NCBI RefSeq assembly: GCF_015160855.1
Contig: NZ_CP063373.1
Coordinates: 4,526,001 to 4,590,000, forward strand
DNA length: 64,000 nucleotides
Origin: Streptomyces ferrugineus
GTDB taxonomy: Bacteria; Actinomycetota; Actinomycetes; Streptomycetales; Streptomycetaceae
Reading direction: 5' to 3'
Shown: one piece after another, positions 47,524 through 57,180 of the stretch
How positions within the stretch are numbered: position 1 is the stretch's first letter
Layout of the letters: every line of letters begins with the position of its first letter
Translations under genes and position numbers: made by a program
Notes under the pieces: generated by a model
The model's database searches: none
Told to the model about the DNA's origin: nothing
What the model saw: the letters and a program-made list of their open reading frames with translations, nothing else

Positions 47524-48695
47524 GGCTGGATCTCCCAGCGCCGCTCGGCCAGGAAGTCCGCCACCGTCCGGTCCACGGCCGGCTGATCGGTGCCGGTGGC
47601 ACGCAGCACACCGAGGTAGTCGCGGTTGGTGCGGTACAGCTCGTGGTGCTCGCCCACCGCGCGCAGCGGACGGTACGTCAGATGGACGCCGTCCACGTCC
47701 AGTTCGGCGGCGGCCGGGGCGCCGACGAGGGTGCCGGCGCGGTCCGCGCACGGGTACTCCAGGCGGGCCGCGCCGTCGCGGCGGGCGCCGAGGTCGGCCG
47801 GGAGCGGCCGGCCCAGGTGGGTGCGCAGGATGTGCTCGAAGAGCGGGATCTGCAGCAGGCGGGCCAGCAGCAGGTCGCACTGGTCGCCGATGGCACGGTA
47901 GTTGACCTCGATGATCCGCGCCCGCCCCGCGTGCACCACGAACTCGGTGTGACAGGCCCCGAACCCGACGCCCAGCGCGTCCAGCTGCCGAAGGACCTGT
48001 GCGACGACCGGTTCGGGGTGGGCGGGGACGAAGGTGAGGCGCTCCTCGATGAAGTACGGCGGCGGTGACAGCTCGGTGTGGAAGCCGCCCAGGACATGGC
48101 GGACCCGCCCGTCGCCGAGGGTCTCCAGGGTGAACAGGTCGCCGGGCAGGTACTCCTCGACGACCAGGACGGCGCCCGGTCGGCGGCCCAGGATCTCCTT
48201 GGCGTGCGCCACGAGTTCCTCCGGGCCGTCGACGAGGACGACGTCCTCGCTGGCCACGCCCTCGCGCGGCTTGACCACACAGGGGTAGGGCGCGTCGGCG
48301 GGCGCGAGCGGTTCGGTCAGCTCGGCCGACCACACGGTGTCCACGCCGGCCGCGGCGAGCCGGCGGCGCATCTCGGCCTTGTCCTTGCAGCGCACGGCGG
48401 CCCGCCAGTCCTTGCCGGGGAGGCCGAACCAGTCGGCGGCGAGGGCGGCCTGGGTCTGGAGGTGGTCGCTGTTGGTGAAGACGGCGTCGGGCGTGTGATG
48501 GGTCGAGATACGGGTGATCACGGCCCGGAAGTCACGGACGTCGCACTCCAGGACCTCGATGTCCGGGTAGGTGCGGCGGTGCGCGTCGGGCTGGTCGGTG
48601 AGGACGGTGACGGCCAGGCCCAGCCGGGTGGCGGCGGGCAGGAAGCCCTCGGTGACGGAGTCCGTCGGGTTGAGGGCGAGCAGGTACAGGCGCAT
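47520..48695 (-). CDS. ATP-grasp carboxylate-amine ligase, PvsA-like
   Basis: A 391-residue ATP-grasp enzyme. The PreATP-grasp N-terminus (LNPTDSVTEGFLPAATRLG) leads to PCVVKPREGVASEDVVLVDG, the ATP-binding loop VVEEYLPGDLFTLETLGDG, and the metal-binding EVNYRAIGDQCDLLLARLL. It would form an amide in siderophore assembly. First gene of the leftward pvs-like operon; only 88 bases with a hairpin separate it from the binding-protein gene, so it may be read through from the importer. Confidence 0.86.
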   Translation of the reverse strand: MRLYLLALNPTDSVTEGFLPAATRLGLAVTVLTDQPDAHRRTYPDIEVLECDVRDFRAVITRISTHHTPDAVFTNSDHLQTQAALAADWFGLPGKDWRAAVRCKDKAEMRRRLAAAGVDTVWSAELTEPLAPADAPYPCVVKPREGVASEDVVLVDGPEELVAHAKEILGRRPGAVLVVEEYLPGDLFTLETLGDGRVRHVLGGFHTELSPPPYFIEERLTFVPAHPEPVVAQVLRQLDALGVGFGACHTEFVVHAGRARIIEVNYRAIGDQCDLLLARLLQIPLFEHILRTHLGRPLPADLGARRDGAARLEYPCADRAGTLVGAPAAAELDVDGVHLTYRPLRAVGEHHELYRTNRDYLGVLRATGTDQPAVDRTVADFLAERRWEIQP

Positions 48696-48732
48696 GGCAG
48701 AGGGGCGACTTCCGCTAGCGGGTGGGGGGTTG

Positions 48733-48766
48733 GGGCGGGCCGGGCCGGTCGGGCCACGGCCCGCCC
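48733..48766 (-). terminator. Hairpin between importer and synthesis operon
   Basis: GGGCGGGCC (48733-48741) and its complement (48758-48766) form a 9-base stem with a G/C-rich 16-base loop. It lies after the binding-protein stop and before the ATP-grasp start, so it may be a partial terminator setting the ratio of import to synthesis transcripts. No iron box is visible in this short gap. Confidence 0.55.
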
Positions 48767-48783
48767 AGAGGGTTCAGCGGCGG

Positions 48784-49803
48784 TTACTTCGCCGGGAGCT
48801 CGACGCCGGTGGCCTTCGCCACGTCCTTGAGCATCTCCTCGGCGGCCTGGACCCCGATGCCGGACATCCAGATCTCGTCCTTGACCTCGAAGACCTTGCC
48901 GTCCTTGACCGCCGGGAGGCTCTTCCAGACCGGGTTGGAGACGACCTGCTTCTTCTGGGTCTTGTCCTCGGCGTCGGCGGCGCAGACGAAGATCAGGTCG
49001 GCGTCGGCCTGGTCGATCTCCTCGGGGCTGACGTCCTTCATCGTGACCTCGGGGTCGTCGGAGATCTGCGACTTCGGGCGCTGCAGGCCGATGTCGTTCA
49101 GGACGACGCCGCTGTAGGAGTTGGTCTGGTACAGACGGGTCGGACCGGCGATGAAGCGGACCACGGACACGACCGGCGTCTTGCCGCCGTCCTTCTTCTT
49201 GATCGCGTCACCGAGGGCCTTGGCCTGCGTCTCGTACTCCTTCAGCTTGGCCGCGGCCTCCTTCTCCAGGCCCAGCGCCTCGGCGTGGACCTTGAGGTTC
49301 TCCTTCCAGACACCGCCGGTGGTCTCGGTGAACACGGTCGGGGCGATGGCGCTGAGCTTGTCGTAGACCTTCTCGTGGCGGACCTTGGAGGACAGGATCA
49401 GATCGGGCTCGAGGGAGGCGATCTTCTCCAGGTTCGGCTCCAGGAGCGGGCCGACGTCGACGGTGTCCTTCAACTCGCCGTCCAGGTAGGCCGGGAAGCC
49501 GCCCGAGGTCTTGAAGTGCGGGGCGACCGCGCCGACCGGGTCGATGCCGAGCAGGGTGACGTCGTCCAGCTCGCCGGTGTCGAGCACGACGACCCGCTTC
49601 GGCTGGGAGGGGATCTTCACGTCGCCCATCACGGTCTTCAGGGTGCGCGGGAAGGCGGAGCTGTTCTTGGCGGCCTGGGCCGTGTCGCCGTCCGTGGCGG
49701 AGTCCCGGCCACCGCAGGCGGCGAGGACGGCCGTACCGAGTACGACGGCGAGCAGCACGGCGAGCAGCCGGCCGATTCCGCGCAGGGGAGATCGCATGAA
49801 CAT
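48784..49803 (-). CDS. Iron-siderophore ABC transporter substrate-binding lipoprotein
   Basis: A 339-residue FecB/FhuD-type lipoprotein. Lipobox LAAC follows a hydrophobic signal segment. The two lobes show KRVVVLDTGELDDVTLLGIDPVGAVAPHF and PDLILSSKVRHEKVYDKLSAIAPTVF, the classic FecB-family pattern. It would bind ferric siderophore outside the membrane and pass it to the FecCD permeases. Start at 49803 or at ATG 49797. It is the last importer gene. Confidence 0.9.
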   Translation of the reverse strand: MFMRSPLRGIGRLLAVLLAVVLGTAVLAACGGRDSATDGDTAQAAKNSSAFPRTLKTVMGDVKIPSQPKRVVVLDTGELDDVTLLGIDPVGAVAPHFKTSGGFPAYLDGELKDTVDVGPLLEPNLEKIASLEPDLILSSKVRHEKVYDKLSAIAPTVFTETTGGVWKENLKVHAEALGLEKEAAAKLKEYETQAKALGDAIKKKDGGKTPVVSVVRFIAGPTRLYQTNSYSGVVLNDIGLQRPKSQISDDPEVTMKDVSPEEIDQADADLIFVCAADAEDKTQKKQVVSNPVWKSLPAVKDGKVFEVKDEIWMSGIGVQAAEEMLKDVAKATGVELPAK

Positions 49804-49830
49804 GGGGTCTTTTCTGTGAGTGGGGACGGA

Positions 49831-50727
49831 TCAGGCGGTCGCGGCGGAGTGCCGCACCGCACTGCCCTTCGGGACGACCAGCGGGGTGCCGGTCTCCGGG
49901 TCGGGGATCACCCGGCAGTCCACGTCGAACACGGACTTCACCAGCTCCGCGTCGAGTACGTCGGCCGGGGCGCCGGCGGCGGCGAGACGGCCGTCCTCGA
50001 GGACCACCATGTGGTCCGCGTAGCGGGCGGCCTGACCGAGGTCGTGCAGCACCATCACCACGGTGCGGCCCGCCTCGGCGTGCAGCGCGGCCACCAGGTC
50101 GAGGACGTCGAGCTGGTGCCGCAGGTCGAGGAAGGTGGTGGGCTCGTCGAGCAGCAGCAGCTCGGTGTCCTGCGCCAGGGCCAGCGCGATCCAGGCGCGT
50201 TGCCGCTGACCGCCGGAGAGCTGGTCGACGGGCTGGTCGCGCAGGGCGGCGGTGCCGGTGCGCTCCAGGGCCTCGTCGACCGCCTTCTGGTCGGCGGCCG
50301 ACCAGGGGTTCAGCAGCCGCTGGTGCGGATAGCGGCCCAGCCGCACCAGCGCCTCCACGGTGATCGCCTCCGGGGTGACCGGCTGCTGCGGCAGCAGGCC
50401 CATACGGCGGGCCAGCGCCCGCGCGGACATCCGGTGGATGTCGGCGCCGTCGAGCGTGACCGACCCGGCGGCCGGGGCGAGGAGCCGGCTCAGCCCTCTC
50501 AACAGGGTCGACTTGCCGCAGGCGTTGGGGCCGACGATCGCGGTGACCGCCCCGCCGGGCAGCGTCAGATCGAGGCCGCCGACCACCGTCCGGTCGCCGT
50601 AGCGCAGATCGAGGCCCCGGGTGGAGAGCTGGTTGGCGGTCGCGGACATCTGCGGCTCCTGGGTGCCGGTGGGGGACATGTGCGGTGGCTGAACGCCGGT
50701 GGAGTGTTGGTGCGGGGCGCCGGTCAT
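49831..50727 (-). CDS. FecE-type iron-siderophore ABC ATPase
   Basis: A 298-residue ATPase. Walker A is GPNACGKSTL, Q-loop LPQQPVTPE, signature LSGGQRQRAW, Walker B LLLLDEPTTFLDL and H-loop VLHDLGQA. The N-terminal 35 residues are a His/Gln/Pro-rich extension of doubtful use; inner Met codons could be the real start, though GGAGGG precedes the ATG at 50727. It is coupled to the upstream permease by ATGA. Confidence 0.92.
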   Translation of the reverse strand: MTGAPHQHSTGVQPPHMSPTGTQEPQMSATANQLSTRGLDLRYGDRTVVGGLDLTLPGGAVTAIVGPNACGKSTLLRGLSRLLAPAAGSVTLDGADIHRMSARALARRMGLLPQQPVTPEAITVEALVRLGRYPHQRLLNPWSAADQKAVDEALERTGTAALRDQPVDQLSGGQRQRAWIALALAQDTELLLLDEPTTFLDLRHQLDVLDLVAALHAEAGRTVVMVLHDLGQAARYADHMVVLEDGRLAAAGAPADVLDAELVKSVFDVDCRVIPDPETGTPLVVPKGSAVRHSAATA

Positions 50728-51773
50728 CCGTGGTCCCTCCTGACGGGCGAGCTGTGGCGCAGCATCAGCACCAGCAGCCAGGGCGCGCCGAGGGTGGCGG
50801 TGACGGCGCCGACGGGCAGCCCCTCGATCGGCAGCAGGTGCTGGACGACCAGGTCGGAGGCGAGCAGCAGCACCGCCCCGGTGAGCGCGGCCAGGCCCAG
50901 TGACGCGGCGGTCGGCGGTCCGGTGGCGAACCGCACGATGTGCGGCACGGCGAGCGCCACGAAGGTGACCGGGCCGGCGAGCGCGGCCGCCAGCGACGCC
51001 AACGCGACGGCGATCACGAGCAGTTGGAGCCGCGCCGAGGACGTGCGCAGGCCCAGAGCGCCCGCCGAGTCGTCCCCGAGGTCGAGCACGGCCAGCCGCC
51101 GGTGCATGGCCAGGGCGGCGGTGAGCGCGAGCACCATGGCGCCGCCCGCTCCCCACACCTCGGTCCAGGTCCGCCCGTACACCGAACCGGTGGTCCACTG
51201 CAGCGCCGATCCGGCGAGCTCGGCCGGGAAGCGCACGATCATCAGGTTCACTGCGGCGGCGAGCCCCGCCTGCACGGCGAGCCCGGTGAGCACCAGCCGG
51301 GTGACCGCGAGCCCGGAGCCCCAGGCGAACACGCCCAGCAGCAGGGCCGCGAGGAGCCCGCCGCCGAGTGCCCCGAGCGGGATCAGCGCCTGCGATGCCC
51401 CGGCGGCGATGAGCGCGACCGCGCCCAGCGACGCCCCGCCGGTCACGCCCATGACGTCGGGGGAGGCCAGCGGATTGCGGAACAGCCGTTGCAGCACGCA
51501 GCCCGCCGCCGCGAGCCCGGCACCGGCGACGATCGCCGCGACCGAGCGGGGGGCCCGGAACTGCTGCACCACCAGCACGTCCCCCGGATCGCCGAGCCCG
51601 ACAAGGGCCCGCAGCGCCGTGCCGGCCGGCATCGGTATCTCACCCGTCGTCAGGGACACGGTGAGCAGCGCGAACAGCAGGGCCAGACCGGTCGCGGCGA
51701 ACAGCAGGACGCGGCGCCGGACCCGGGCGCGGGACGTGGACTTCGTCCGCACGGAGACGACCGCGGCGCTCAC
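50724..51773 (-). CDS. FecCD-family siderophore permease (second)
   Basis: A 349-residue permease with about 9 or 10 helices. The conserved region VGLGDPGDVLVVQQFRAPRSVAAIVAGAGLAAAG and the gly-rich coupling segment NPLASPDVMGVTGGASLGA are typical. GTG start overlaps the first permease stop by GTGA. It forms the channel with its neighbour. Confidence 0.9.
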   Translation of the reverse strand: MSAAVVSVRTKSTSRARVRRRVLLFAATGLALLFALLTVSLTTGEIPMPAGTALRALVGLGDPGDVLVVQQFRAPRSVAAIVAGAGLAAAGCVLQRLFRNPLASPDVMGVTGGASLGAVALIAAGASQALIPLGALGGGLLAALLLGVFAWGSGLAVTRLVLTGLAVQAGLAAAVNLMIVRFPAELAGSALQWTTGSVYGRTWTEVWGAGGAMVLALTAALAMHRRLAVLDLGDDSAGALGLRTSSARLQLLVIAVALASLAAALAGPVTFVALAVPHIVRFATGPPTAASLGLAALTGAVLLLASDLVVQHLLPIEGLPVGAVTATLGAPWLLVLMLRHSSPVRRDHG

Positions 51774-52795
51774 CGGGCCGCCCTCCGCGCCAGCAGCGCC
51801 AGCAGGGGCGCGCCCAGGAACGCGGTCACGATGCCGACCTCCAGCTCCGAGGGACGGATCACCAGCCGGCCGAGCACATCGGCCGCGAGCAGCAGCAGCG
51901 GGCCGGCGATGAGGCAGCCCGGCACCAGCAGCCGGTGGTCGCCGCCGAGCAGCGGCCGTACGAGATGGGGCGCGGCGAGCCCGATGAAGGCGATCGGGCC
52001 GGCCACCGCGACCGCCGACCCGGCGAGCAGGACGACCGCGATGCCGCCGGCCAGCCGGATGCGGGCCACCGGAACCCCGAGCGCCTGGGCCGAGTCGTCG
52101 CCCAGGGCGAGGGCGTTGAGGGCAGGGGCGACGGCCAGCGCGACGACCAGGCCGAGCAGCAGGGTCGGCAGGACCGGCCACAGGACGTCCAGGGCGCGCC
52201 CGGACAGGGACCCGGCCAGCCAGAAGCGGGCCTCGTCCAGGGTGCGCTGGTTCATCAGCATCACCGCGTTCGTCCAGGACAGCAGCACGAGTTGGAGCAC
52301 GGTGCCGCCGAGGGCCAGCCGTACGGCGTCGATGTCCCCGGCGCGGCGGGCGAGCGCCTGGGCGAGCAGGGCGGCGGCGGCCGCGCCCGCGAACGCGAAC
52401 CACACGTACTGGGCGGGGCTGTTGAGCTTCAGCGCGAAGATGGCGACGACGACCGCGAAACCGGCGCCCGCGTTGATGCCGAGCGTGGTCGGCGAGGCCA
52501 GCGGATTGCGGGTGATGCCCTGGGCGACGGCCCCGGCGACCCCGAGCGCGGCGCCGACCGCGAGCCCGATGACGGTTCTCGGCAGGCGCAGCCCGGTCAC
52601 CACGAGGGCTTCGCGACCGTGAGCGTTCCCGAACAGCGCGTCGGCCACCGTGCCGAGCGGCACGGAGCGGGCACCGAGGGCGAGGCTCAGCGCGGTGCAG
52701 AGCGCGAGGGCGGCGAGTCCGGTGAGGAAGAGCGGTATGTGCCGCAGGGCACGGAAGGGCACACCGATGGGTGCGCCCCGTTGGGTCGCAGTCAC
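51770..52795 (-). CDS. FecCD-family siderophore permease (first)
   Basis: A 341-residue permease. The family signature TGLRLPRTVIGLAVGAALGVAGAVAQGITRNPLASPTTLGINAGAGFAV is fully present. GTG start; the first gene of the importer operon, directly behind an iron box at 52807-52825. Confidence 0.9.
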   Translation of the reverse strand: MTATQRGAPIGVPFRALRHIPLFLTGLAALALCTALSLALGARSVPLGTVADALFGNAHGREALVVTGLRLPRTVIGLAVGAALGVAGAVAQGITRNPLASPTTLGINAGAGFAVVVAIFALKLNSPAQYVWFAFAGAAAAALLAQALARRAGDIDAVRLALGGTVLQLVLLSWTNAVMLMNQRTLDEARFWLAGSLSGRALDVLWPVLPTLLLGLVVALAVAPALNALALGDDSAQALGVPVARIRLAGGIAVVLLAGSAVAVAGPIAFIGLAAPHLVRPLLGGDHRLLVPGCLIAGPLLLLAADVLGRLVIRPSELEVGIVTAFLGAPLLALLARRAAR

Positions 52796-52806
52796 AAGCC
52801 GTGAGC

Positions 52807-52825
52807 TTAGGTTAGGCTTGCTTTA
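52807..52825 (-). promoter_or_regulatory. DmdR/IdeR iron box of the importer operon
   Basis: The left nine bases plus centre (TTAGGTTAGG) match the DmdR1 consensus TTAGGTTAGGCTAACCTAA exactly; the right half is degenerate (CTTGCTTTA, about 5 of 9). It lies just upstream of the permease GTG, so iron-loaded regulator would block expression of the importer. Confidence 0.75.
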
Positions 52826-52915
52826 TGTTTCAACTGCTGTGTGATCACTGTGGCGTACGCGATAGGTGATCAGTCGCAACCGGTCCACCTGGCATTCTGC
52901 GCTTGATCACTATTA

Positions 52916-52934
52916 TAAGGTAAGCCTTACCTAG
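52916..52934 (+). promoter_or_regulatory. DmdR/IdeR iron box of the fhuF-like gene
   Basis: TAAGGTAAG-C-CTTACCTAG is a 19-base dyad with 7-base perfect arms AGGTAAG/CTTACCT; each half matches about 7 of 9 bases of the consensus. It lies 35 bases before the fhuF-like ATG. Confidence 0.8.
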
Positions 52935-52968
52935 CTGCCTCTCATTGAAACCTCGTACAGGAGCACAG

Positions 52969-53772
52969 ATGTCCGTGGCGCGCACGCTCGGTGATGTCTA
53001 TGCCCGGCTCACCGAACTCTGCACGGTGCTGTCGGTGCGAGTCGCCGAGGAGGGCCGGGCAGGTGTGTCGGCGGCGGAGTTGGTCAAGGACGAGTCCGTG
53101 CTCGACGCCTTCGTGGCGGCCGAGGCGGCCCGGATTCACGACCGCTACGGGGTCGTTCCGCGTCGCGACGTCGCCGCCTCGCGCGCCCTGCACGACTACG
53201 CCTGGTCGGTCTCGCTCCTGATGAGCGGAGCCCGGTACCTCGAACGCCGAGTGCCCCGGATCCGGCCCGAGGACCTGCGCCTGGACCTCGCCACCGCCGA
53301 GTTCACCATCACGCCCGGGAGCGACCTCACCTGCCTGACCGACGACCCGGCGGCCAGACTTCCCGGAGTGGTGACGGTCCCTCATGAAGAGGCGCTGGAC
53401 GGCGAGTTGCGGGCCGCGGTCGCCGATCACATGGGCCCGCTGCTGGACGCCATCGGACCCATCGCCCGGCGCCGCTCACGCGCCCTGTGGGGCATGGTCT
53501 GCGACGACCTGGTCTCCGGCATCTGGTACCTCGGCCGCATGCTGGGCCGCGAGGACGAGGCCGTGCGGGCGGCCGGCCGACTGCTGCCGGGCCCCGTGGC
53601 CCCGTACCCGAGCGGCGCCGACTTCCGTCACCTCACGACCGACGACGGGCGCCGGCACCCCACCCGCACCCGCGCCGGATGCTGCATGTACTACACGATC
53701 CGCCCGGCCGAGGCGTGCGCCACCTGCCCCCGCACCTGCGACGCGGAGCGGCTGCGCCGCCTTCAGGGCTGA
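52969..53772 (+). CDS. FhuF-like ferric siderophore reductase
   Basis: A 267-residue cytoplasmic reductase. The C-terminal cluster motif CCMYYTIRPAEACATC follows the FhuF pattern CC-x10-C-x2-C for a 2Fe-2S centre. It would release iron from imported ferric siderophore by reduction. AGGAG lies 5 bases upstream of the ATG. It is transcribed divergently from the importer and controlled by its own iron box. Confidence 0.88.
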   Translation: MSVARTLGDVYARLTELCTVLSVRVAEEGRAGVSAAELVKDESVLDAFVAAEAARIHDRYGVVPRRDVAASRALHDYAWSVSLLMSGARYLERRVPRIRPEDLRLDLATAEFTITPGSDLTCLTDDPAARLPGVVTVPHEEALDGELRAAVADHMGPLLDAIGPIARRRSRALWGMVCDDLVSGIWYLGRMLGREDEAVRAAGRLLPGPVAPYPSGADFRHLTTDDGRRHPTRTRAGCCMYYTIRPAEACATCPRTCDAERLRRLQG

Positions 53773-53816
53773 AACGGCGATCGGCGGCCGCGCCGCATGA
53801 CACGGCGCGCCACAAC

Positions 53817-53836
53817 CGGCCGAGTTCACTCGGCCG
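53817..53836. terminator. Hairpin at convergent ends of fhuF-like and ABC genes
   Basis: CGGCCGAGT and ACTCGGCCG form a 9-base stem with a 2-base loop (or 8 bases with a 4-base loop). The stop codon of the leftward ABC gene lies inside the hairpin. Confidence 0.7.
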
Positions 53837-55580
53837 TGGCCAGGAACTGCGTCGCCGCCAGCTCCGCGTACAGCGGGTCCGCGGCCACCAGTTCGCGATG
53901 CGTGCCCACCGCGCGCACCCGGCCCGCGTCCATCACCACGATCCGGTCGGCCATCGTCACCGTCGACAGACGGTGCGCGACGACCAGCACCGTGGTGGTA
54001 CGGGCGACATCGGCGACCGTGTCGCGCAGCGCCGCCTCGTTCACCGCGTCCAACTGGGACGTCGCCTCGTCGAGCAGCAGCAGCCGGGGGCGGCGCAGCA
54101 GGGCGCGGGCGATGGCCACGCGCTGGCGCTCACCGCCCGACAGCCTGGTGCCGCGATGCCCGACGAGCGTCTCCAGACCGTCGGGCAGCCGCGCGACCAG
54201 CCCGTCCAGCCGGGTCGTCTTCAGCACGCGGGTGAGGGAGCCCTCGTCCGCGTCCGGATTGCCGAGCAGCAGATTGGCGCGCAGCGAGCCCGACAGCACC
54301 GGCGCGTCCTGCTCGACATAGCCGATCGCGGAGCGCAGTTGAGGCAGCTCCCAGTCCGCCAGATCCCGCCCGTCCAGCGAGATGGTCCCGCCCTCGGGGT
54401 CGTAGAACCGCTCGATCAGCGAGAAGACCGTCGTCTTGCCGGCCCCCGACGGACCCACGAACGCCGTCATGCCCCGCGCGGGCACGGCGAACGTCACCCC
54501 GTGATGGACGTACGGCAGATCCTCCGCGTACCGGAAGCGCACGTCCTCGAAGGCCAGCGCGGCGGGCTCCGCCCCGGTGGCGGGCAACGGCGCGGGCTGC
54601 GCGGCCGGTTCGGCGGGCAGCCGCAGCGCCTCCTGGATCCGGGCCAGCGCCGCCGCCCCCGTCTGGTACTGCGTGATCGCGCCGACGACCTGTTGGATCG
54701 GCGACATCAGATAGAAGACGTACAGCAGGAACGCCACCAGCGTGCCGATGTCGATCGCCCCGGTCGCCACCCGCGCCCCGCCCACCGCGAGCACCGTGAT
54801 GAACGCGATCTGCATGGCGAGCCCGGCCGTGTTGCCCGCCGCGGCCGACCACTTGGCGGCCCGCACGCTCTGCCGCCACGACTCCTCGGCGGCCTCGTGC
54901 AGCGTCCGCTCCTCACGGTGCTCCGCGCCGGACGCCTTCACCGTGCGCAGCGCGCTGAGGATCCGCTCCAGCGAAGCCCCCATCACACCGACCGCGTCCT
55001 GCGCCTGCCGGCTGGCCTTGTTGATGCGCGGCACGATCACGCCGAGCACCGTGCCGGCGCCCAGGATCACGGCGAGCGTGACCGCGAGCAGCACCGGATC
55101 CACCAGCCCCATCATCACCACCGTCGCTGCCAGGGTCAGCCCTCCGGTGCCGAGCCCCACCAGCGAATCGGTCGTGACCTCGCGCAGCAGCGTCGTGTCG
55201 GAGGTGATCCGGGCCATCAGATCGCCCGGCTCACTGCGGTCCACGGCCGTGATCCGCAGCCGCAGCAGATACGACGACAGGGCGCGCCGCGCGCCGAGCA
55301 CCACCGACTCGGCGGTGCGCCGCAGCACGTATGAACCCAGCGCGCCCAGCGCCGCGTTGGCGACCACCAGCGCCGACATGATCACCAGCGCCCCGGTGAT
55401 GGCCCGGTCATGGGACAGGTCGTCGATCAACTCCCGTGCCACCAGCGGCAGAAGCAGCCCCGTGGCACCCGTGACCAGTGAGAGCAGGGCGCCCACCAGC
55501 AGGGTCCACCGGTGTGGGCGCACATAGCCCAGGAGCAGCCGCCAGGTGGGCGGAGCGGCGGGGTTCTCGGCGATGCTCAC
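53826..55580 (-). CDS. ABC exporter, fused permease and ATPase
   Basis: A 584-residue half-transporter. Six membrane helices (residues 1-330) precede an ATPase domain with Walker [10 protein letters not shown], signature [16 protein letters not shown] and Walker [13 protein letters not shown]. It is of the multidrug/lipid exporter type; position next to the siderophore locus suggests but does not show a role in siderophore or drug export. GTG start with GGAGGAG upstream. Confidence 0.88.
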   Translation of the reverse strand: MSIAENPAAPPTWRLLLGYVRPHRWTLLVGALLSLVTGATGLLLPLVARELIDDLSHDRAITGALVIMSALVVANAALGALGSYVLRRTAESVVLGARRALSSYLLRLRITAVDRSEPGDLMARITSDTTLLREVTTDSLVGLGTGGLTLAATVVMMGLVDPVLLAVTLAVILGAGTVLGVIVPRINKASRQAQDAVGVMGASLERILSALRTVKASGAEHREERTLHEAAEESWRQSVRAAKWSAAAGNTAGLAMQIAFITVLAVGGARVATGAIDIGTLVAFLLYVFYLMSPIQQVVGAITQYQTGAAALARIQEALRLPAEPAAQPAPLPATGAEPAALAFEDVRFRYAEDLPYVHHGVTFAVPARGMTAFVGPSGAGKTTVFSLIERFYDPEGGTISLDGRDLADWELPQLRSAIGYVEQDAPVLSGSLRANLLLGNPDADEGSLTRVLKTTRLDGLVARLPDGLETLVGHRGTRLSGGERQRVAIARALLRRPRLLLLDEATSQLDAVNEAALRDTVADVARTTTVLVVAHRLSTVTMADRIVVMDAGRVRAVGTHRELVAADPLYAELAATQFLATAE

Positions 55581-55661
55581 GGGGCTCCTCCGGAGTCGTA
55601 CGGAGCATTCAGGCTACGTCGGCTCCCGGCCGCGGGGCCTGCCGGTTTCCGGGAGGGTAAA

Positions 55662-55677
55662 ATACCCCTAAGGGTAT
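55662..55677 (+). promoter_or_regulatory. CsoR-type operator
   Basis: ATACCC-CTAA-GGGTAT is a perfect 6-base inverted repeat with a 4-base centre, the ATACCC/GGGTAT pattern typical of CsoR-family operators. It ends 14 bases before the regulator start, so it probably overlaps the promoter and mediates autorepression. Confidence 0.7.
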
Positions 55678-55679
55678 GA

Positions 55680-55979
<300 letters not shown>

Positions 55980-56091
55980 GCGCGGTCGTGACCGGAAGCG
56001 GAGGTGAAGGCCGCCGCCTCCGTGCCTCTACCGATCAGTCACGTCTAGGGTCGGATGTGCACGAAGATCCGCGGAGGAAAGGTTTGGCACC

Positions 56092-57180
56092 ATGGCGCAG
56101 GAAGTGCGGGGCGTGATCGCACCGGGCAAGGACGAGGCCGTGCGTGTGGAGACGATCGTCGTGCCGGATCCGGGGCCGGGCGAAGCCGTCGTACAGGTGC
56201 AGGCCTGCGGGGTGTGTCACACCGACCTGCACTACAAGCAGGGCGGCATCAGCGACGACTTCCCCTTCCTGCTCGGTCACGAGGCGGCCGGCGTGGTGGA
56301 GTCGGTCGGCGAGGGTGTCACGGACGTCGCACCCGGTGACTTCGTCATCCTCAACTGGCGTGCCGTGTGCGGCAACTGCCGCGCCTGTCTGCGCGGGCGC
56401 CCCTGGTACTGCTTCGACACCCACAACGCCAAGCAGAAGATGACCCTCGCCGCCACCGGCCAGGAGCTCTCCCCGGCGCTCGGCATCGGCGCCTTCGCCG
56501 AGAAGACGCTGGTCGCGGCCGGACAGTGCACCAAGGTCGACCGGTCGGTGGCCCCGGCGGTGGCCGGACTGCTGGGCTGCGGGGTGATGGCGGGCATCGG
56601 CGCCGCCATCAACACCGGCGGTGTGGGCCGCGGCGACTCCGTCGCCGTCATCGGCTGCGGCGGTGTCGGCGACGCGGCCATCGCCGGATCGAACCTGGCC
56701 GGCGCCGCGAAGATCATCGCCGTGGACATCGACGACCGGAAGCTGGCCAAGGCCCGCACGATGGGCGCCACGCACACCGTCAACTCCAAGGAGACCGATC
56801 CGGTCGCGGCGATCCGCGAGCTGACCGGCGGCTTCGGAGCCGACGTCGTGATCGAGGCGGTCGGCCGCCCGGAGACGTACCGGCAGGCCTTCTACGCCCG
56901 CGACCTGGCCGGCACGGTCGTCCTGGTCGGCGTGCCCACCCCCGAGATGAAGCTCGAACTGCCGCTGCTCGACGTCTTCGGCCGCGGCGGGTCGCTCAAG
57001 TCCTCCTGGTACGGCGACTGCCTGCCCTCCCGCGACTTCCCGATGCTGATCGACCTGCACCAGCAGGGCCGCCTGGACCTGGGCGCGTTCGTCACCGAGA
57101 CCATCCAGCTGGACGAGGTGGAGAAGGCGTTCGAGCGGATGCACCACGGCGACGTCCTGCGCTCGGTGGTGGTGCTCTGA
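56092..57180 (+). CDS. S-(hydroxymethyl)mycothiol dehydrogenase (class III alcohol dehydrogenase type)
   Basis: A 362-residue zinc-dependent dehydrogenase that oxidises the formaldehyde-mycothiol adduct. The catalytic zinc site is GVCHTDL with GHEAAGVVE; the structural zinc site is [18 protein letters not shown] binding is [12 protein letters not shown] and [10 protein letters not shown]. The sequence matches actinomycete MscR-type enzymes rather than glutathione-type ones. GGAGGAAAGG precedes the ATG at 9-base spacing. It is about 110 bases after the CsoR-like gene. Confidence 0.9.
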   Translation: MAQEVRGVIAPGKDEAVRVETIVVPDPGPGEAVVQVQACGVCHTDLHYKQGGISDDFPFLLGHEAAGVVESVGEGVTDVAPGDFVILNWRAVCGNCRACLRGRPWYCFDTHNAKQKMTLAATGQELSPALGIGAFAEKTLVAAGQCTKVDRSVAPAVAGLLGCGVMAGIGAAINTGGVGRGDSVAVIGCGGVGDAAIAGSNLAGAAKIIAVDIDDRKLAKARTMGATHTVNSKETDPVAAIRELTGGFGADVVIEAVGRPETYRQAFYARDLAGTVVLVGVPTPEMKLELPLLDVFGRGGSLKSSWYGDCLPSRDFPMLIDLHQQGRLDLGAFVTETIQLDEVEKAFERMHHGDVLRSVVVL

